Notes: generated from the sequence alone by a model not told the origin. Positions 39,923 to 49,256 are shown, counted from the first letter of the stretch. The stretch: 64,000 nucleotides of DNA from Laceyella putida (GCF_042665195.1 NZ_JBHTBW010000004.1:15245-79244); one strand, 5' to 3'. Translations and numbers: made by a program.

Positions 39923-41125
39923 TTAGCTCACCGTCTGCAAACAATTGTTGACGGCTCGGGCCAACCGTTCGATCCCGATCGTGAGTTCTTCCGGTGAAGG
40001 ATGGGAGAAGTTGAGGCGCAGGGTGTTCAACCGCGGAGCTCCCACATAAAACTCCGTTCCCGGCACGAAGGAGACTCCCTCGCGGACGGCTTCTTGAAAC
40101 AACATCTCCGCATTTATGGAAACAGGAAGCTCAACCCACAAAAACATCCCGCCTTTGGGTTGATTCCAATGAATGTCGTCCCACTGCTGCTTCGCCAACA
40201 GCCCGGTCATAAGTTGCATCCGCCCTTTGTACTCCCGTCGGATTTTTTCGATGTGGGCATCGATGTCGAAGTGGGTAAACAACTGATAGAGCGCTTGTTG
40301 GTCCAGTGAGCTGGAATGCAAATCAGCCGCCTGTTTGGCCCGCACCAAGGCGCTGATGATCCGCCGGTCACCGATGACCCAACCGCTCCTCAGTGCGGGA
40401 ACGACGGTCTTGGAAACGGTGCTTGTATAAACGACGATCGATCCATCGGGATGCTGATCCATGGAGTAAATGCTGGGAACATGTTCATCAGGGTGGAAGG
40501 AGAGTTCACCATAAGGGTCATCTTCCACGATGACGACGTTATGCTTACGGCAAAGGTTGAGGAGCGCTTGGCGTCGCTCGACGCTCCACACTTTGCCGGT
40601 GGGATTGGAAAAAGTGGGGGTGATATAGACCAACTTGGGCCGATGCCGTTTGATTTTGGTCAAGAGATCATCCATGTCCATCCCCAGCGAATCGCTGTTT
40701 ACGGCGACGACTTGGGCTTTGTAGTATTGGAAGATTTGCAATGCGGCCAGATACGTTGGGTTTTCCACCAGGATGACATCGCCCGGGTCGATGAACACGC
40801 GCGCCAAGAGATCAATTGCCTGTTGGGAACCGGTGGTGAGAAGGATGTTTTCCAAGTTGGCGGCCATGCCTTTTTGCGCCAAACGGTGGCCGATTTGTTC
40901 CCGCAAAGGGGTATAACCTTCGGTCAACCCATACTGCAACGCTTTCCCCCCACTGGCGAACACGCGAGCAAATGCTTGTTGCAGTGCTTCGACCGGAAAT
41001 AATTCTTCCGCAGGAAGCCCACCAGCAAGAGAAATGATGGAATTACCTTGGGTGAGTTTGAGAATTTCCCGGACGGCGGAAGCTTGGCCCCCTGTTTGAC
41101 TTGTGCTTGCGAATGAATATTCCAT
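39923..41125 (-). CDS. PLP aminotransferase, class I/II (LysN/MocR-like domain)
   Basis: 400 aa, fold-type I. Motifs: ISLAGGLPAEELFPVEAL, GLTEGYTPLREQI, TTGSQQAIDLLARVFIDPGD, SNPTGKVWS, DDPYGELSF, and the PLP lysine in YTSTVSKTVVPALRSGWVIG near residue 236. This is the family of 2-aminoadipate aminotransferase, valine-pyruvate-like enzymes and the catalytic half of MocR proteins; there is no GntR domain here. The substrate is probably a large or branched amino acid, but that cannot be read. Confidence 0.88.
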   Translation of the reverse strand: MEYSFASTSQTGGQASAVREILKLTQGNSIISLAGGLPAEELFPVEALQQAFARVFASGGKALQYGLTEGYTPLREQIGHRLAQKGMAANLENILLTTGSQQAIDLLARVFIDPGDVILVENPTYLAALQIFQYYKAQVVAVNSDSLGMDMDDLLTKIKRHRPKLVYITPTFSNPTGKVWSVERRQALLNLCRKHNVVIVEDDPYGELSFHPDEHVPSIYSMDQHPDGSIVVYTSTVSKTVVPALRSGWVIGDRRIISALVRAKQAADLHSSSLDQQALYQLFTHFDIDAHIEKIRREYKGRMQLMTGLLAKQQWDDIHWNQPKGGMFLWVELPVSINAEMLFQEAVREGVSFVPGTEFYVGAPRLNTLRLNFSHPSPEELTIGIERLARAVNNCLQTVS

Positions 41126-41494
41126 GCTGATGCCCCCTGTTTGCGGATATTTGAGTGAAATGGAGATGAAGAGAGATTGGCTGTTTAAACATCGTCGATT
41201 TAGTCACAAACATCACAAAAATCTAAATATTCCATGATATGATTATGTGTTGGAGAGATTATTTCTGCTCACTAAAGAAAATATTGTAATGAGTATAATG
41301 AATTTTTCTGTTATGGTCAACCATGATTTATTCGATTTATTTGCCGATTTGATCATGTGTGTGTTTCATCTTTGAAATCAGAACGGAGTTTTGCGCGAAA
41401 TAGCATTTTCTTTTTTAAGATATTTAATGATTGCCACAATAATGTAAAATGGAATTGTATCCGTTTCCATGAATTTGGCAAAGGGGAGAGTTTA
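41126..41494. other. AT-rich divergent promoter region
   Basis: About 370 bases between the divergent aminotransferase and aldo/keto reductase genes. I see A/T-rich promoter-like DNA but no convincing palindrome, terminator or small gene. Confidence 0.5.
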
Positions 41495-42490
41495 TTGGAT
41501 TATCAAGCGAGCCAAACCCGATATGATTTGATGAAGTACAACCGCTGCGGACGTTCCGGCTTGTTGTTGTCGGCGATTTCGCTTGGGCTATGGCATAACT
41601 TTGGCGGGGTGGACCGTTTTGAAAATGGTCGGGCCATGCTGCGGAAGGCCTTTGATTTGGGGATCACCCATTTCGACTTGGCGAACAATTACGGTCCGCC
41701 GCCGGGTTCCGCGGAAGAGATGTTCGGGAAGATGTTGAAAACCGATTTTGCCCCTTAACGTGATGAAATGATCATTTCCACCAAAGCCGGTTATCGGATG
41801 TGGGACGGGCCATATGGGGAGTGGGGTTCCAAGAAATATATCGTCGCGAGTCTCGATCAGAGCTTAAAGCGGATGGGCTTGGACTATGTGGACATTTTCT
41901 ATTCCCACCGTCCCGACCCCAACACCCCGCTGGAAGAGACAATGGCAGCGTTGGACTTGGTTGTCCGGCAAGGAAAGGCATTGTATGTGGGCATCTCCAA
42001 TTATGATGCCGAACAGACGGCGGAAGCGATTCGCATCCTGAAGGAGTTGGGCACGCCGTTACTGATCCATCAACCAATCTATTCCATGTTAAACCGCTGG
42101 ATTGAAGACGGGTTGCAGGATGTGTTGAACGAACATGGCGCCGGGTCGATTGCGTTTTGCCCATTGGCGCAAGGATTATTGACCAACAAATATCTGAAGG
42201 GCGTTCCCGAAGATTCACGGGCGGCTGGCCAATCCCCTTTCTTGTCCTCAGAGCAGATTTCGGAACGGCTGGTGTCCAAATTGCGCCGGCTGAACGGGGT
42301 GGCCCAGGAGCGGGGACAAACGCTGGCGCAGATGTCTTTGGCATGGGTATTGCGCAAAGGGCGCGTCACTTCCGCCTTGATCGGGGCGAGCCGTGTGAGC
42401 CAGATTGAAGAAAATGTGGCGGCGCTGAATAACCTCACCTTTACGGAAGAAGAATTGCAAACCATCGATGCGATCTTGCAAGAAGCGTAG
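41495..42490 (+). pseudogene. Aldo/keto reductase (YghZ/Gpr type) with one internal stop
   Basis: TTG 41495 follows AAGGGGAG. The frame encodes the N-terminal part (MKYNRCGRSGLLLSAISLGL, FDLANNYGPPPGSAEEMFGK) up to TDFAP, then TAA at 41756-41758. The same frame continues with RDEMIISTKAGYRMWDGPYG to the end at 42490. Relatives have Tyr where the stop stands, so a single base change (TAC or TAT to TAA) explains it. All catalytic residues are otherwise present (Asp and Tyr in DLANNYG, Lys in STKAGY, His in YSHRPD). Members reduce L-glyceraldehyde-3-phosphate or methylglyoxal. It could be a recent null or a base-call error. Confidence 0.88.
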
Positions 42491-42500
42491 GAAAACTGCT

Positions 42501-42543
42501 AACCCCTTTTCTCCCATTTCGCTCTGGGGGGGAAGGGGTTTTT
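42501..42543 (+). terminator. Terminator of the reductase gene
   Basis: AACCCCTTTTCTCCCA pairs with TGGGGGGGAAGGGGTT, followed by TTTTT. Confidence 0.85.
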
Positions 42544-42605
42544 GGTTGGGGAATCAAGATATGTCATAATGGATAAAAATCATTGCTATGGAGAGGTGAA
42601 GGTCA

Positions 42606-43118
42606 TTGCCATCCATTCCTGACCATCTGGCTCCCAACCTGGACGTGTTGTTTGTCGGGTTCAATCCGAGCCTAAAATCGGGAGAGACAGGGCATCATTA
42701 CGCAAATCCGCATAATCGCTTTTGGAAAATCCTCCATCAATCCGGATTGACCCCGCGCCTGTATCGCGCGGAGGAGGATGGGGAGCTGTTGAAACTGGGG
42801 TATGGCTTCACCAATATCGTGGCTCGCCCAACCCAAAGCGCGGCGGAGATTACCAAAGAGGAGTATCGGGCCGGACGGCGCGAGCTCAAACAGAAGATTG
42901 AAACGGTTCGTCCGCGGGTGGTTTGCTTTGTGGGCAAAGGCGTATATACCGAATACAGCGGCAGAAGAAACGTGGCATGGGGATTGCAGGAAACCCCGGT
43001 GGTTCCGGGTGTGCAGGAATTCGTCGCCCCGTCTTCCAGCGGTCTGGTGCGCATGAAGCTGGATGAGATTGTGGCGATTTACGCCGGGTTGGCCCGACTC
43101 ATTAAGCCGACGAATTGA
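42606..43118 (+). CDS. mug: G/U mismatch-specific DNA glycosylase
   Basis: 170 aa from TTG 42606, behind GAGAGGTGAAGG. The family-2 uracil-DNA glycosylase motif is LFVGFNPSLKSGETGHHYAN at about residues 14-33, with the catalytic Asn in GFNPS. It continues NPHNRFWKILHQSGL, and the second DNA-intercalating region is PSSSGLVRMKLDE. It removes uracil and ethenocytosine opposite G. Monocistronic; a DNA-repair housekeeping gene. Confidence 0.9.
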   Translation: MPSIPDHLAPNLDVLFVGFNPSLKSGETGHHYANPHNRFWKILHQSGLTPRLYRAEEDGELLKLGYGFTNIVARPTQSAAEITKEEYRAGRRELKQKIETVRPRVVCFVGKGVYTEYSGRRNVAWGLQETPVVPGVQEFVAPSSSGLVRMKLDEIVAIYAGLARLIKPTN

Positions 43119-43149
43119 CCACTCCCCATGCGTAAATGCAGTGGATTCT

Positions 43150-43290
43150 AGGGTAGTCCCTTCTACTGAAGAGAAATTTACCAAGCTAGCCCCGCGAGAA
43201 CTCGCGAACATGTGTTCGCTAACTCATTTTTTACAAAAATGTCCGACGCTTGCTATCATCCCCATAGTTGAAGCGGGTGGTTTCTCGCTC
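43150..43290 (+). mobile_element. Possible IS200/IS605-type end (PATE-like remnant)
   Basis: Two adjacent palindromes, GCGAGAACTCGC (43194-43205) and GCGAACATGTGTTCGC (43204-43219), are followed after about 50 bases by AGTTGAAGCGGGTGGTTTCT, which resembles IS605-family right ends. No transposase lies inside. It would be a non-autonomous palindrome-ended element. Resemblance is from memory of the family and is tentative. Confidence 0.35.
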
Positions 43291-43300
43291 GCAAAGATAT

Positions 43301-43443
43301 AAAAAAAACTGCTGACCGCACGAAAGGATCGTGTTGCAGCAGATGGGTAATTGGCGTTGAACCGCTGTCGATATCACGCCCCGCCGGGTTGCGAGTTACG
43401 CTATCTCACATGTGTTCAATGCGGGTGATCCCTCTTTCTTTTG
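43301..43443 (-). ncRNA. Candidate small RNA on the minus strand
   Basis: On the minus strand, TTTGCT (43478-43473), a 17-base spacer and TTATAG (43455-43450) form a sigma-A-like promoter. About 110 bases further, CTGCTG...CACGA / TCGTG...CAGCAG makes a hairpin (43342-43309) followed by eight T. This bounds a transcript of about 143 nt with no ORF over 15 codons and several GC-rich inverted repeats. It lies in a 459-base gap before the deoR-type gene on the opposite strand. Confidence 0.4.
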
Positions 43444-43577
43444 CCTCTACTATAACGGGTCTCGTCCAAAGAAGCAAAACGAATGATAAGCAATTGTAAG
43501 TGATATTGTGATATATTTGATTATATAACTTAAAAATGCTTATATTTACGTAAGATTGCAGAGGTTAGGAGGTTTTT

Positions 43578-44351
43578 ATGTATCAGGAAGAGCGATTGAT
43601 TGCTATCATGCAATATCTGAAGGAACATCATCGCATCAGTGTGCAGGAGATTTGCGACCTGTTTCAGGTATCCCGCGACACGGCTCGGCGTGATCTGGTG
43701 AAATTAAGCGAACAAAATGCCATCATCCGGACGCGCGGCGGGGCGGTGTTGCCCGTCGTGCATAAAGAAATAGAGAGTTACAAGAAACGCCTCGATTTAA
43801 AAAGCGAGGTGAAAAGCCGCATTGGCAAGGAAGCGGCGCGCCGCATCAAGCAGGGGGAATTTGTGTTGATGGACACATCGACCACGGTTCAGCACGCCGC
43901 TCAGTTTTTGCAAGCGGAGGATGTGGTCGTGGTTACCAACTCCATCGATATCGCCGATATATTATCCAACAAGGAGCGGGTGTCCATCCACTTGTTGGGA
44001 GGCATTTTTCATGCGCACAGCCGTTATTTGTACGGGGCGGGGACGGTGAAGAAGCTGCAGGAGTACCATGTGGATAAGTGCTTGATGGGTGGGGGCGGCA
44101 TCGCTGAAGACGGCATTTATTTTCCGAGTGAAGAAGACGGCCAAGTGGCGCAACAAATGATTGCCCAGGCGGAACAAGTGATTGTGCTGGCGGACCAAAC
44201 CAAGTTCAATAAAAAATTGTTTTTTAAAGTGTGCGGGCTGGACCAAATCGATTTGTTGATCACCGACGATGTGCCGGATGAGTGGCGGGAACGGCTTGCA
44301 GAGGCGGAAGTGGAAGTGGTGCGGGTCAACGCGGCACATGGGGCTAAGTGA
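43578..44351 (+). CDS. DeoR-family transcriptional repressor
   Basis: 257 aa behind AGGAGG. N-terminal HTH (residues 5-55: RLIAIMQYLKEHHRISVQEI, CDLFQVSRDTARRDLVKLSE), then the DeoR sensor domain (about 75-235) with GKEAARRIKQGEFVLMDTST, VVTNSIDIADIL, and DQTKFNKKLFFKVCGLDQID. Members sense sugar phosphates and repress sugar or nucleoside genes. No sugar operon is adjacent, so the target is unknown. Its last eight bases overlap the end of the convergent methyltransferase gene. Confidence 0.9.
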   Translation: MYQEERLIAIMQYLKEHHRISVQEICDLFQVSRDTARRDLVKLSEQNAIIRTRGGAVLPVVHKEIESYKKRLDLKSEVKSRIGKEAARRIKQGEFVLMDTSTTVQHAAQFLQAEDVVVVTNSIDIADILSNKERVSIHLLGGIFHAHSRYLYGAGTVKKLQEYHVDKCLMGGGGIAEDGIYFPSEEDGQVAQQMIAQAEQVIVLADQTKFNKKLFFKVCGLDQIDLLITDDVPDEWRERLAEAEVEVVRVNAAHGAK

Positions 44352-45294
44352 AGTACGTGCGGAAAAAACGAATCTGTGGGCCGGCATCGGGTTGTTTCAC
44401 TTGGGCCAACACGGCTCGATAAAATGGGTAACCCTTCATATGGGCGCCTTGTGGATTCAGATATCTCCGGCGATAAGTGATGGAATTGACATCCTCGACC
44501 AACGACAATCCGCGCGCTTCCAAATAAGCGGGCAGTTCTTCCGGCACCATCCCAAAGGTCCATGGTTCGCCAACGCGCTCCAACAACCAATAAATCCGCC
44601 GCGTTTCCGCTTCCGAGGCCAATTGTTTAATGGCGTGCCGATGCACATAAGTAAACAAAAGAAAACTGCCTGGCGCGGTGGAGCTGATAAAACGCAATGT
44701 GCGGTCAACGGCTTGTTCCGTCAGATATTGGGTGACGCCTTCCCAGATGAAAAAGGCGGGACGGGACCGATCGAAGCCAGCTTTGGTTAAGGTTTGCTCC
44801 AACTGTTGCACATTGAGGTCGGCCGCGACAAAGGTGACCCCGGCGGGCAACTGGCCGATCAAGCGAACCAACTTTCGTTGTTTGGTGGAGAGCGTATGGG
44901 ATTGATCCACTTCAAACACGCGCACTTTTCTTATGTGGGGAATGCGATAGGCACGGCTATCAAAGCCGGAGCCCAGGATGACCACTTGGGTGATTCCCTG
45001 TTCCAAGGCATGGGTCAGGTGATCATCGATCAGGCGTGTGCGGGTCACTCCCGATGTTCTGGCGCCGGGACCAAAGTGATCAAGCAACATCGGCACGATT
45101 CGGCCAACGATGGGGATGCGGGCAAGGAAGGCGGCCGCTTGCAAGGGGGGACGGATGAGCTTGACGGCAAACGGGTCTTCAAACAGGCGGCGTTCCTTGG
45201 GATAGGAACTCTCCAGCGCGCGAAACCAAGCGGCAAACTCCGCCGTCCAACTGGATCGGGACGGCTGGTTTCTGGTCTTGGCCAAAATTGTCAT
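44344..45294 (-). CDS. Class I SAM methyltransferase, PPM1/LCM-like (TIGR00027 type)
   Basis: 316 aa from ATG 45294; GTG 45318 is an alternative, but the GGAG site lies after it. The leucine-carboxyl-methyltransferase-like fold shows TRTRLIDDHLTHALEQGITQ, the SAM motif VVILGSGFDSRAYRI near residue 95, the acidic loop VFEVDQSHTLSTKQ, VTFVAADLN, and AFFIWEGVTQYLTEQAVDRT. Such proteins are O-methyltransferases of unknown substrate, some in natural-product clusters. It overlaps the convergent DeoR gene by eight bases at its 3-prime end. Confidence 0.85.
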   Translation of the reverse strand: MTILAKTRNQPSRSSWTAEFAAWFRALESSYPKERRLFEDPFAVKLIRPPLQAAAFLARIPIVGRIVPMLLDHFGPGARTSGVTRTRLIDDHLTHALEQGITQVVILGSGFDSRAYRIPHIRKVRVFEVDQSHTLSTKQRKLVRLIGQLPAGVTFVAADLNVQQLEQTLTKAGFDRSRPAFFIWEGVTQYLTEQAVDRTLRFISSTAPGSFLLFTYVHRHAIKQLASEAETRRIYWLLERVGEPWTFGMVPEELPAYLEARGLSLVEDVNSITYRRRYLNPQGAHMKGYPFYRAVLAQVKQPDAGPQIRFFRTYFT

Positions 45295-45426
45295 GGAATT
45301 GCACTCACTCCTATGCACCGATTTATTTCTATATATTCGGGATTTCTATGGTTATGTCTATCGTGACTCAAAAAGGGTATAACCCTTGGTGGGAAGAGAA
45401 TGTTTATCTTTGGGGGAGGTTTCATC

Positions 45427-46029
45427 ATGACGGAATGGTTGGCGATTTTTGATGAGCATGGGCAAAAAATAGGGGTCAAATCAAGAACGGAAGTACATAA
45501 AGAGGGTGACTGGCACGAAACGTTTCACTGCTGGTTTGTGGAAGCGGCTCCGGAAGGAAACTATCTCTACTTCCAGCAACGCTCTTACCAGAAAAAAGAG
45601 TTTCCCGGCAAATTTGACATTACGGCAGCCGGGCACATTTTGGCGGATGAGGATCGGTTGTGGGGAGGACTGCGCGAACTGCAAGAAGAGTTGGGCTTGA
45701 TGTTGACCGAACGGGATTTGGCCTATCTCGGTTATGTCAAAGAAGAGTTTCAGGATCGCCATCTGATTGACAAGGAATTTTGCCATATTTACGGTTATCA
45801 GGTGCAAGCGCCGATGTTACTGGCGATCGGAAACGAGGTGCAATGTGTGGTTAAAGTGGATATGGGCGCGTTTGAGCGCTTGTTGCAGGGCAAAGTGGAC
45901 AAAGTGCGGGCGCTCCCTGTCGCGCCATTGCCCCATTTGGTGATGGAACTTGGCCTGGATGATTTCGCGCCGCATGAACCCCATTATTTTGCGCACGTGA
46001 TCAAGGAGTTGACGCGGTTCATCAAGTAA
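45427..46029 (+). CDS. Nudix hydrolase (IDI-like)
   Basis: 200 aa from ATG 45427, behind GGGGGAGG. The Nudix box, G-x5-E-x7-R-E-x-x-E-E-x-G, is at about residues 68-90 (GHILADEDRLWGGLRELQEE then LGL). The N-terminus EWLAIFDEHGQKIG and the middle HETFHCWFVEAAPEGNYLYF resemble the isopentenyl-diphosphate isomerase-like Nudix branch, which in bacteria is mostly hydrolases of uncertain substrate. Confidence 0.88.
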   Translation: MTEWLAIFDEHGQKIGVKSRTEVHKEGDWHETFHCWFVEAAPEGNYLYFQQRSYQKKEFPGKFDITAAGHILADEDRLWGGLRELQEELGLMLTERDLAYLGYVKEEFQDRHLIDKEFCHIYGYQVQAPMLLAIGNEVQCVVKVDMGAFERLLQGKVDKVRALPVAPLPHLVMELGLDDFAPHEPHYFAHVIKELTRFIK

Positions 46030-46039
46030 GCTTAAGGAC

Positions 46040-46080
46040 AAACCCATCTCTTCATCTTGTTTGAGGAGATGGGTTTTTAT
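46040..46080 (+). terminator. Terminator between the Nudix and eis genes
   Basis: AAACCCATCTC / GAGATGGGTTT followed by TTATTG. The A-rich left side may help the converging eis transcript. Confidence 0.85.
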
Positions 46081-46107
46081 TGCCATGGCGCATGAGTCAG
46101 TGGGGAT

Positions 46108-47361
46108 TTAGAAAAAAGTGGTGCAAACGGGAGTCGCCACTTTGGGAAACAAGGCGAGCAGGGCTTGCGTTGCCGCCGGCTCCGATACCGTCACTTGGCC
46201 ATATGTGAGCAAGGTATCGAGGGAGACCGCTCCATATAAGAGCGCGGATAAATCGCTGATATCCATGTGGACGACAGGCGCCTCGCCCTTATGGTTGCTC
46301 AGGGTGGGTTTCCCTTCCGCAAACTGGATGGTGAAACGTTGTTCGTTTTCCGTCAGAAAGGAATCGCGGATATGGAAGGTGAAGACGGCATTCACCTTGC
46401 CGAAGGGATAGATGGCAGGGGTGGTTAGTGCCCGCTTGGCATTCAGTATGCGAACCATGAGCCCGGCTCCCGTTGTGTGCATTTCATGCGACAGCGGGGG
46501 GATCATGTTGTAAGTCCCGTTGCGCGGATCATCAAACAAATGGTAAAATTCACGATCCTGCACATAGAAAACAACCCGCTGGAATTGGTCCGCCTGACTA
46601 TGCAAAAAGGCGAAAAAGGCCTGGTGCACGGCAGGCTCCTCCGCGATCCACTCCTTGACGTGCAAGTCATTATGGAAAGCGTTTTTGGGGTGATTGTTCT
46701 GGAATTGGAACGTCATGTATCCGTGAATGAGATGGCCGCGCTTATAACCCACGATGCGGTTTTTCTTGTCTGTGAACCAGCGCTTGATGTCTTGGTCTGA
46801 TATTTCAATCATCCCATGCGTTTTTTCCATCACACGCTGATAGCACTCCCGCAATTGCGGGATATCCGCCTCGGTCAGATAAGTGAGCTGCTCTTTGCCT
46901 TGACCTTTGGGGATCGATGCGGGTTGAATGCGATATTCGTACCAGGTGGTGCCAAACCCAAAGCCCATTCTCTTATAAAAATCGGGGCGGAAGGAGTAGA
47001 GGAACGCAATGTGGGCCCCTTGCCCGCGATAGTGCCGCAAGAAAAAAGTGAGCAATTCCTTGGCGATTTTCTCTTTTTTGTGGAGAAGATCCACCGCAAC
47101 GCTTCCCACGCCCCCCGCCAGGAGTTTGGAACCGTGCCAATTGACGGTGTAGTCATACAAACGCATGCCGCCCACCATCTGTTCATCGCGGTAGTACGCA
47201 TAAAAGCGAGAGGGTCCCGGATCCTTGATGGAAGCCAGGACTTGCTTCCTGAATGGTTGCACCGTCTCCTCCCTTGTGGCGTCAAAGGAAGGGTAAGCAT
47301 TGGCAATCAAGGAGATTAATGCGTCTATTTCATTCGGGGTGATGGAACGAATCTCGTTCAA
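46108..47361 (-). CDS. eis: Eis-type GNAT acetyltransferase
   Basis: 417 aa with the tripartite Eis plan: GNAT domain (about 1-140, with GGVGSVAVDLLHKKEKIAKE and FLYSFRPDFYKRMGFGF), a second GNAT-like domain (to about 290), and an SCP2-like C-terminal domain (about 300-417). The chain ends in Phe (CTTFF), as in Eis proteins whose terminal carboxylate acts as general base. Tyr in SFRPDFYKRMG matches the usual general acid. Bacterial Eis proteins multi-acetylate aminoglycosides and lysines. Monocistronic. Confidence 0.88.
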   Translation of the reverse strand: MNEIRSITPNEIDALISLIANAYPSFDATREETVQPFRKQVLASIKDPGPSRFYAYYRDEQMVGGMRLYDYTVNWHGSKLLAGGVGSVAVDLLHKKEKIAKELLTFFLRHYRGQGAHIAFLYSFRPDFYKRMGFGFGTTWYEYRIQPASIPKGQGKEQLTYLTEADIPQLRECYQRVMEKTHGMIEISDQDIKRWFTDKKNRIVGYKRGHLIHGYMTFQFQNNHPKNAFHNDLHVKEWIAEEPAVHQAFFAFLHSQADQFQRVVFYVQDREFYHLFDDPRNGTYNMIPPLSHEMHTTGAGLMVRILNAKRALTTPAIYPFGKVNAVFTFHIRDSFLTENEQRFTIQFAEGKPTLSNHKGEAPVVHMDISDLSALLYGAVSLDTLLTYGQVTVSEPAATQALLALFPKVATPVCTTFF

Positions 47362-47807
47362 GAAGCTTCATCCTTTCTGCGATCATCAATGACAACGATC
47401 ACTCTTAAAAGGTAGCATTGCCTGATAGGCGAAACAAGTGGGAATGGGGCCAATCGATCGAACAATAGGGGAAATCAGAATAAGGGAAAAGAGGAAGAGA
47501 TTTTTGAAAGCTTCGTTACTGGGAGCTGTTAATCAAGCTTCGTTAAGAACGAAGAAGAAAAGCGGGCAACACTAAGAACGACAGTGACTTTGCCCTCAAG
47601 CTTACGAGGACAGGCCCGTGCCGGAGTTCGGTGACGGAGCGACTTCCCGATAAAGCGACCAAGGAACGCAGACTAAAATCACTCCGGGGCCCCTTTATCA
47701 GCAAGCTTGGACATTCGTTCATCCTTGACAGTGAAGGCGTTGCCCGCCCCATTATGCGGGAGCGGGCGATGTTTGCGTATAACCTGGTGCACTCTGCGCC
47801 ATCATGT
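47362..47807. other. Unexplained 446-base gap
   Basis: Short frames on both strands (for example 47631-47846 plus and 47543-47752 minus) have no ribosome sites and R/S/L-biased composition, so I do not call them. AAGCTTCGTTA occurs twice in close order (about 47508 and 47534), and AAGCTT appears four times between 47508 and 47708. It looks like repeat or transposon debris. Confidence 0.4.
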
Positions 47808-49181
47808 CTATTCCTTCAACCCGTACTTCTTCATTTTGTTATATAACGTCCCCCGCGATATTCCCAGCAACTTAGCGGCGGCGGATTTGTTCCCGTAAGT
47901 GGTGCGGAGGGCGTTTTGGATCGCTTGACATTCCGAACCGGCGTCGTTTTCATCTCCGGGGAGGGTCAAGGGGAGGGGCGTCTCGCCATGGAGTCGCGGC
48001 ACCTGCACCGTGGTGGGGAGATGTTCACGGCGGATCTGTCCATCGTCCGTCAGGATGACCAGCCGTTCGATCATGTTGCGGAGCTGGCGAATATTCCCCG
48101 GCCAGTTGTAATTCATCAAGGTGACGATCACTTCCGGGCTGAAATGGGGAACCGGTTTTCCGTATTGCACGGCGATTTCCCGGGCAAACAATTGAATCAA
48201 TTCGGGAATGTCTTCAACCCGGTCGCGCAGGGGCGGCACTTCGATGGACACCACATTGAGGCGGTAGAAGAGATCCTCACGAAAGGCCCCGGCGGCAACG
48301 CGCTCTTCCAAAATCCGATTGGTTGCGGCAATGATGCGGATATCCACATGGACCGGTTCCGTGCCCCCCACGCGGTAAAATTGTTTCTCCTGCAACACGC
48401 GCAACAGCTTCACTTGCATGTCCAACGGAAGTTCGCCGATTTCATCCAGAAAAAGCGTGCCTTTGTGCGCCAACTCCAGTTTGCCCGGTTTGCCCGTGCG
48501 ATCGGCTCCCGTAAAGGCGCCACCCTTATAGCCGAACAGTTCGCTTTCAAAGAGAGATGCCGGGATCGCTCCGCAGTTGATGGCAACAAAGGGTTGATCC
48601 GCCCGCCCGCTGCCGTGATGAATGGCATGGGCAAACAATTCTTTGCCCACACCCGATTCTCCCGTGATGAGTACCGTTGCGTCGGTGGGAGCGACACGGC
48701 GCGCCACTTGAATCGCTTGCAAAATGGCCGGGCCGTTTCCCTTGATGCGATGGAAGGGATCTTGGGTGGGAGTCAGTTGGCTCATTTTCTCTTCCAGCGT
48801 ATGGAGTTGGGAGGTGGTGGAGAACAATTCATTGCCCAATCGCACCAATTTGGTCACATCCTGTTCGCAAGAAATTGCGCCGATCATGTACCCGTTTTGG
48901 TAAATGGGAGATGTGTTGACCAAGACGTACGTGCCGGGACGCGGTTCATGGTAAGCTTCTTGAATCGGTTGCCCTTCTTCCAGCATGCGCGAGATCATGA
49001 GCGAATTCCAACCGAAGTCTGAGATGTTTTTGCCGACGATATCCGCCGCCGGGATATCATAAAGCTGCTCGGCGGCCCGGTTCCAGTGAAGCACGGTCCC
49101 GTCAGGGTTCACGATGGTAATGGCTTCGCTGATCATATCCAACAGGGTGTTCAAAATCGTTTCCGCATGTTGCCAAGACAT
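47808..49181 (-). CDS. Sigma-54-dependent activator (PAS-AAA-Fis), RocR/PutR-like
   Basis: 457 aa from ATG 49181, behind GGGGAG. PAS domain (about 8-110: EAITIVNPDGTVLHWNRAAE). AAA+ core (about 145-375) with Walker A TGESGVGKE, the sigma-54-contacting loop KGGAFTGADR, Walker B GTLFLDEIGEL and FYRLNVVSIEVPPLRDRVED. C-terminal Fis-type HTH (NALRTTYGNKSAAAKLLGIS RGTLYNKMK). It is divergent from proline dehydrogenase, which has a -24/-12 promoter and an upstream palindrome, so it almost certainly activates that gene, perhaps in response to proline through PAS. Confidence 0.93.
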   Translation of the reverse strand: MSWQHAETILNTLLDMISEAITIVNPDGTVLHWNRAAEQLYDIPAADIVGKNISDFGWNSLMISRMLEEGQPIQEAYHEPRPGTYVLVNTSPIYQNGYMIGAISCEQDVTKLVRLGNELFSTTSQLHTLEEKMSQLTPTQDPFHRIKGNGPAILQAIQVARRVAPTDATVLITGESGVGKELFAHAIHHGSGRADQPFVAINCGAIPASLFESELFGYKGGAFTGADRTGKPGKLELAHKGTLFLDEIGELPLDMQVKLLRVLQEKQFYRVGGTEPVHVDIRIIAATNRILEERVAAGAFREDLFYRLNVVSIEVPPLRDRVEDIPELIQLFAREIAVQYGKPVPHFSPEVIVTLMNYNWPGNIRQLRNMIERLVILTDDGQIRREHLPTTVQVPRLHGETPLPLTLPGDENDAGSECQAIQNALRTTYGNKSAAAKLLGISRGTLYNKMKKYGLKE

Positions 49182-49256
49182 GGCTTTCTCCCCTTTGCTT
49201 TGTCGATAATCATCGCGCTGTTTTTTCATAAACAAAAGTGTATCGTATTATACAAT

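Noticed and set aside
43301..43443. T-box, SRP RNA or 6S RNA in the deoR gap
   Set aside because: I could not find the T-box core or the SRP/6S signature sequences; left as an unassigned candidate RNA.
43962..44387. 141-codon minus ORF opposite deoR
   Set aside because: Shadow of the DeoR coding frame, with no ribosome site.
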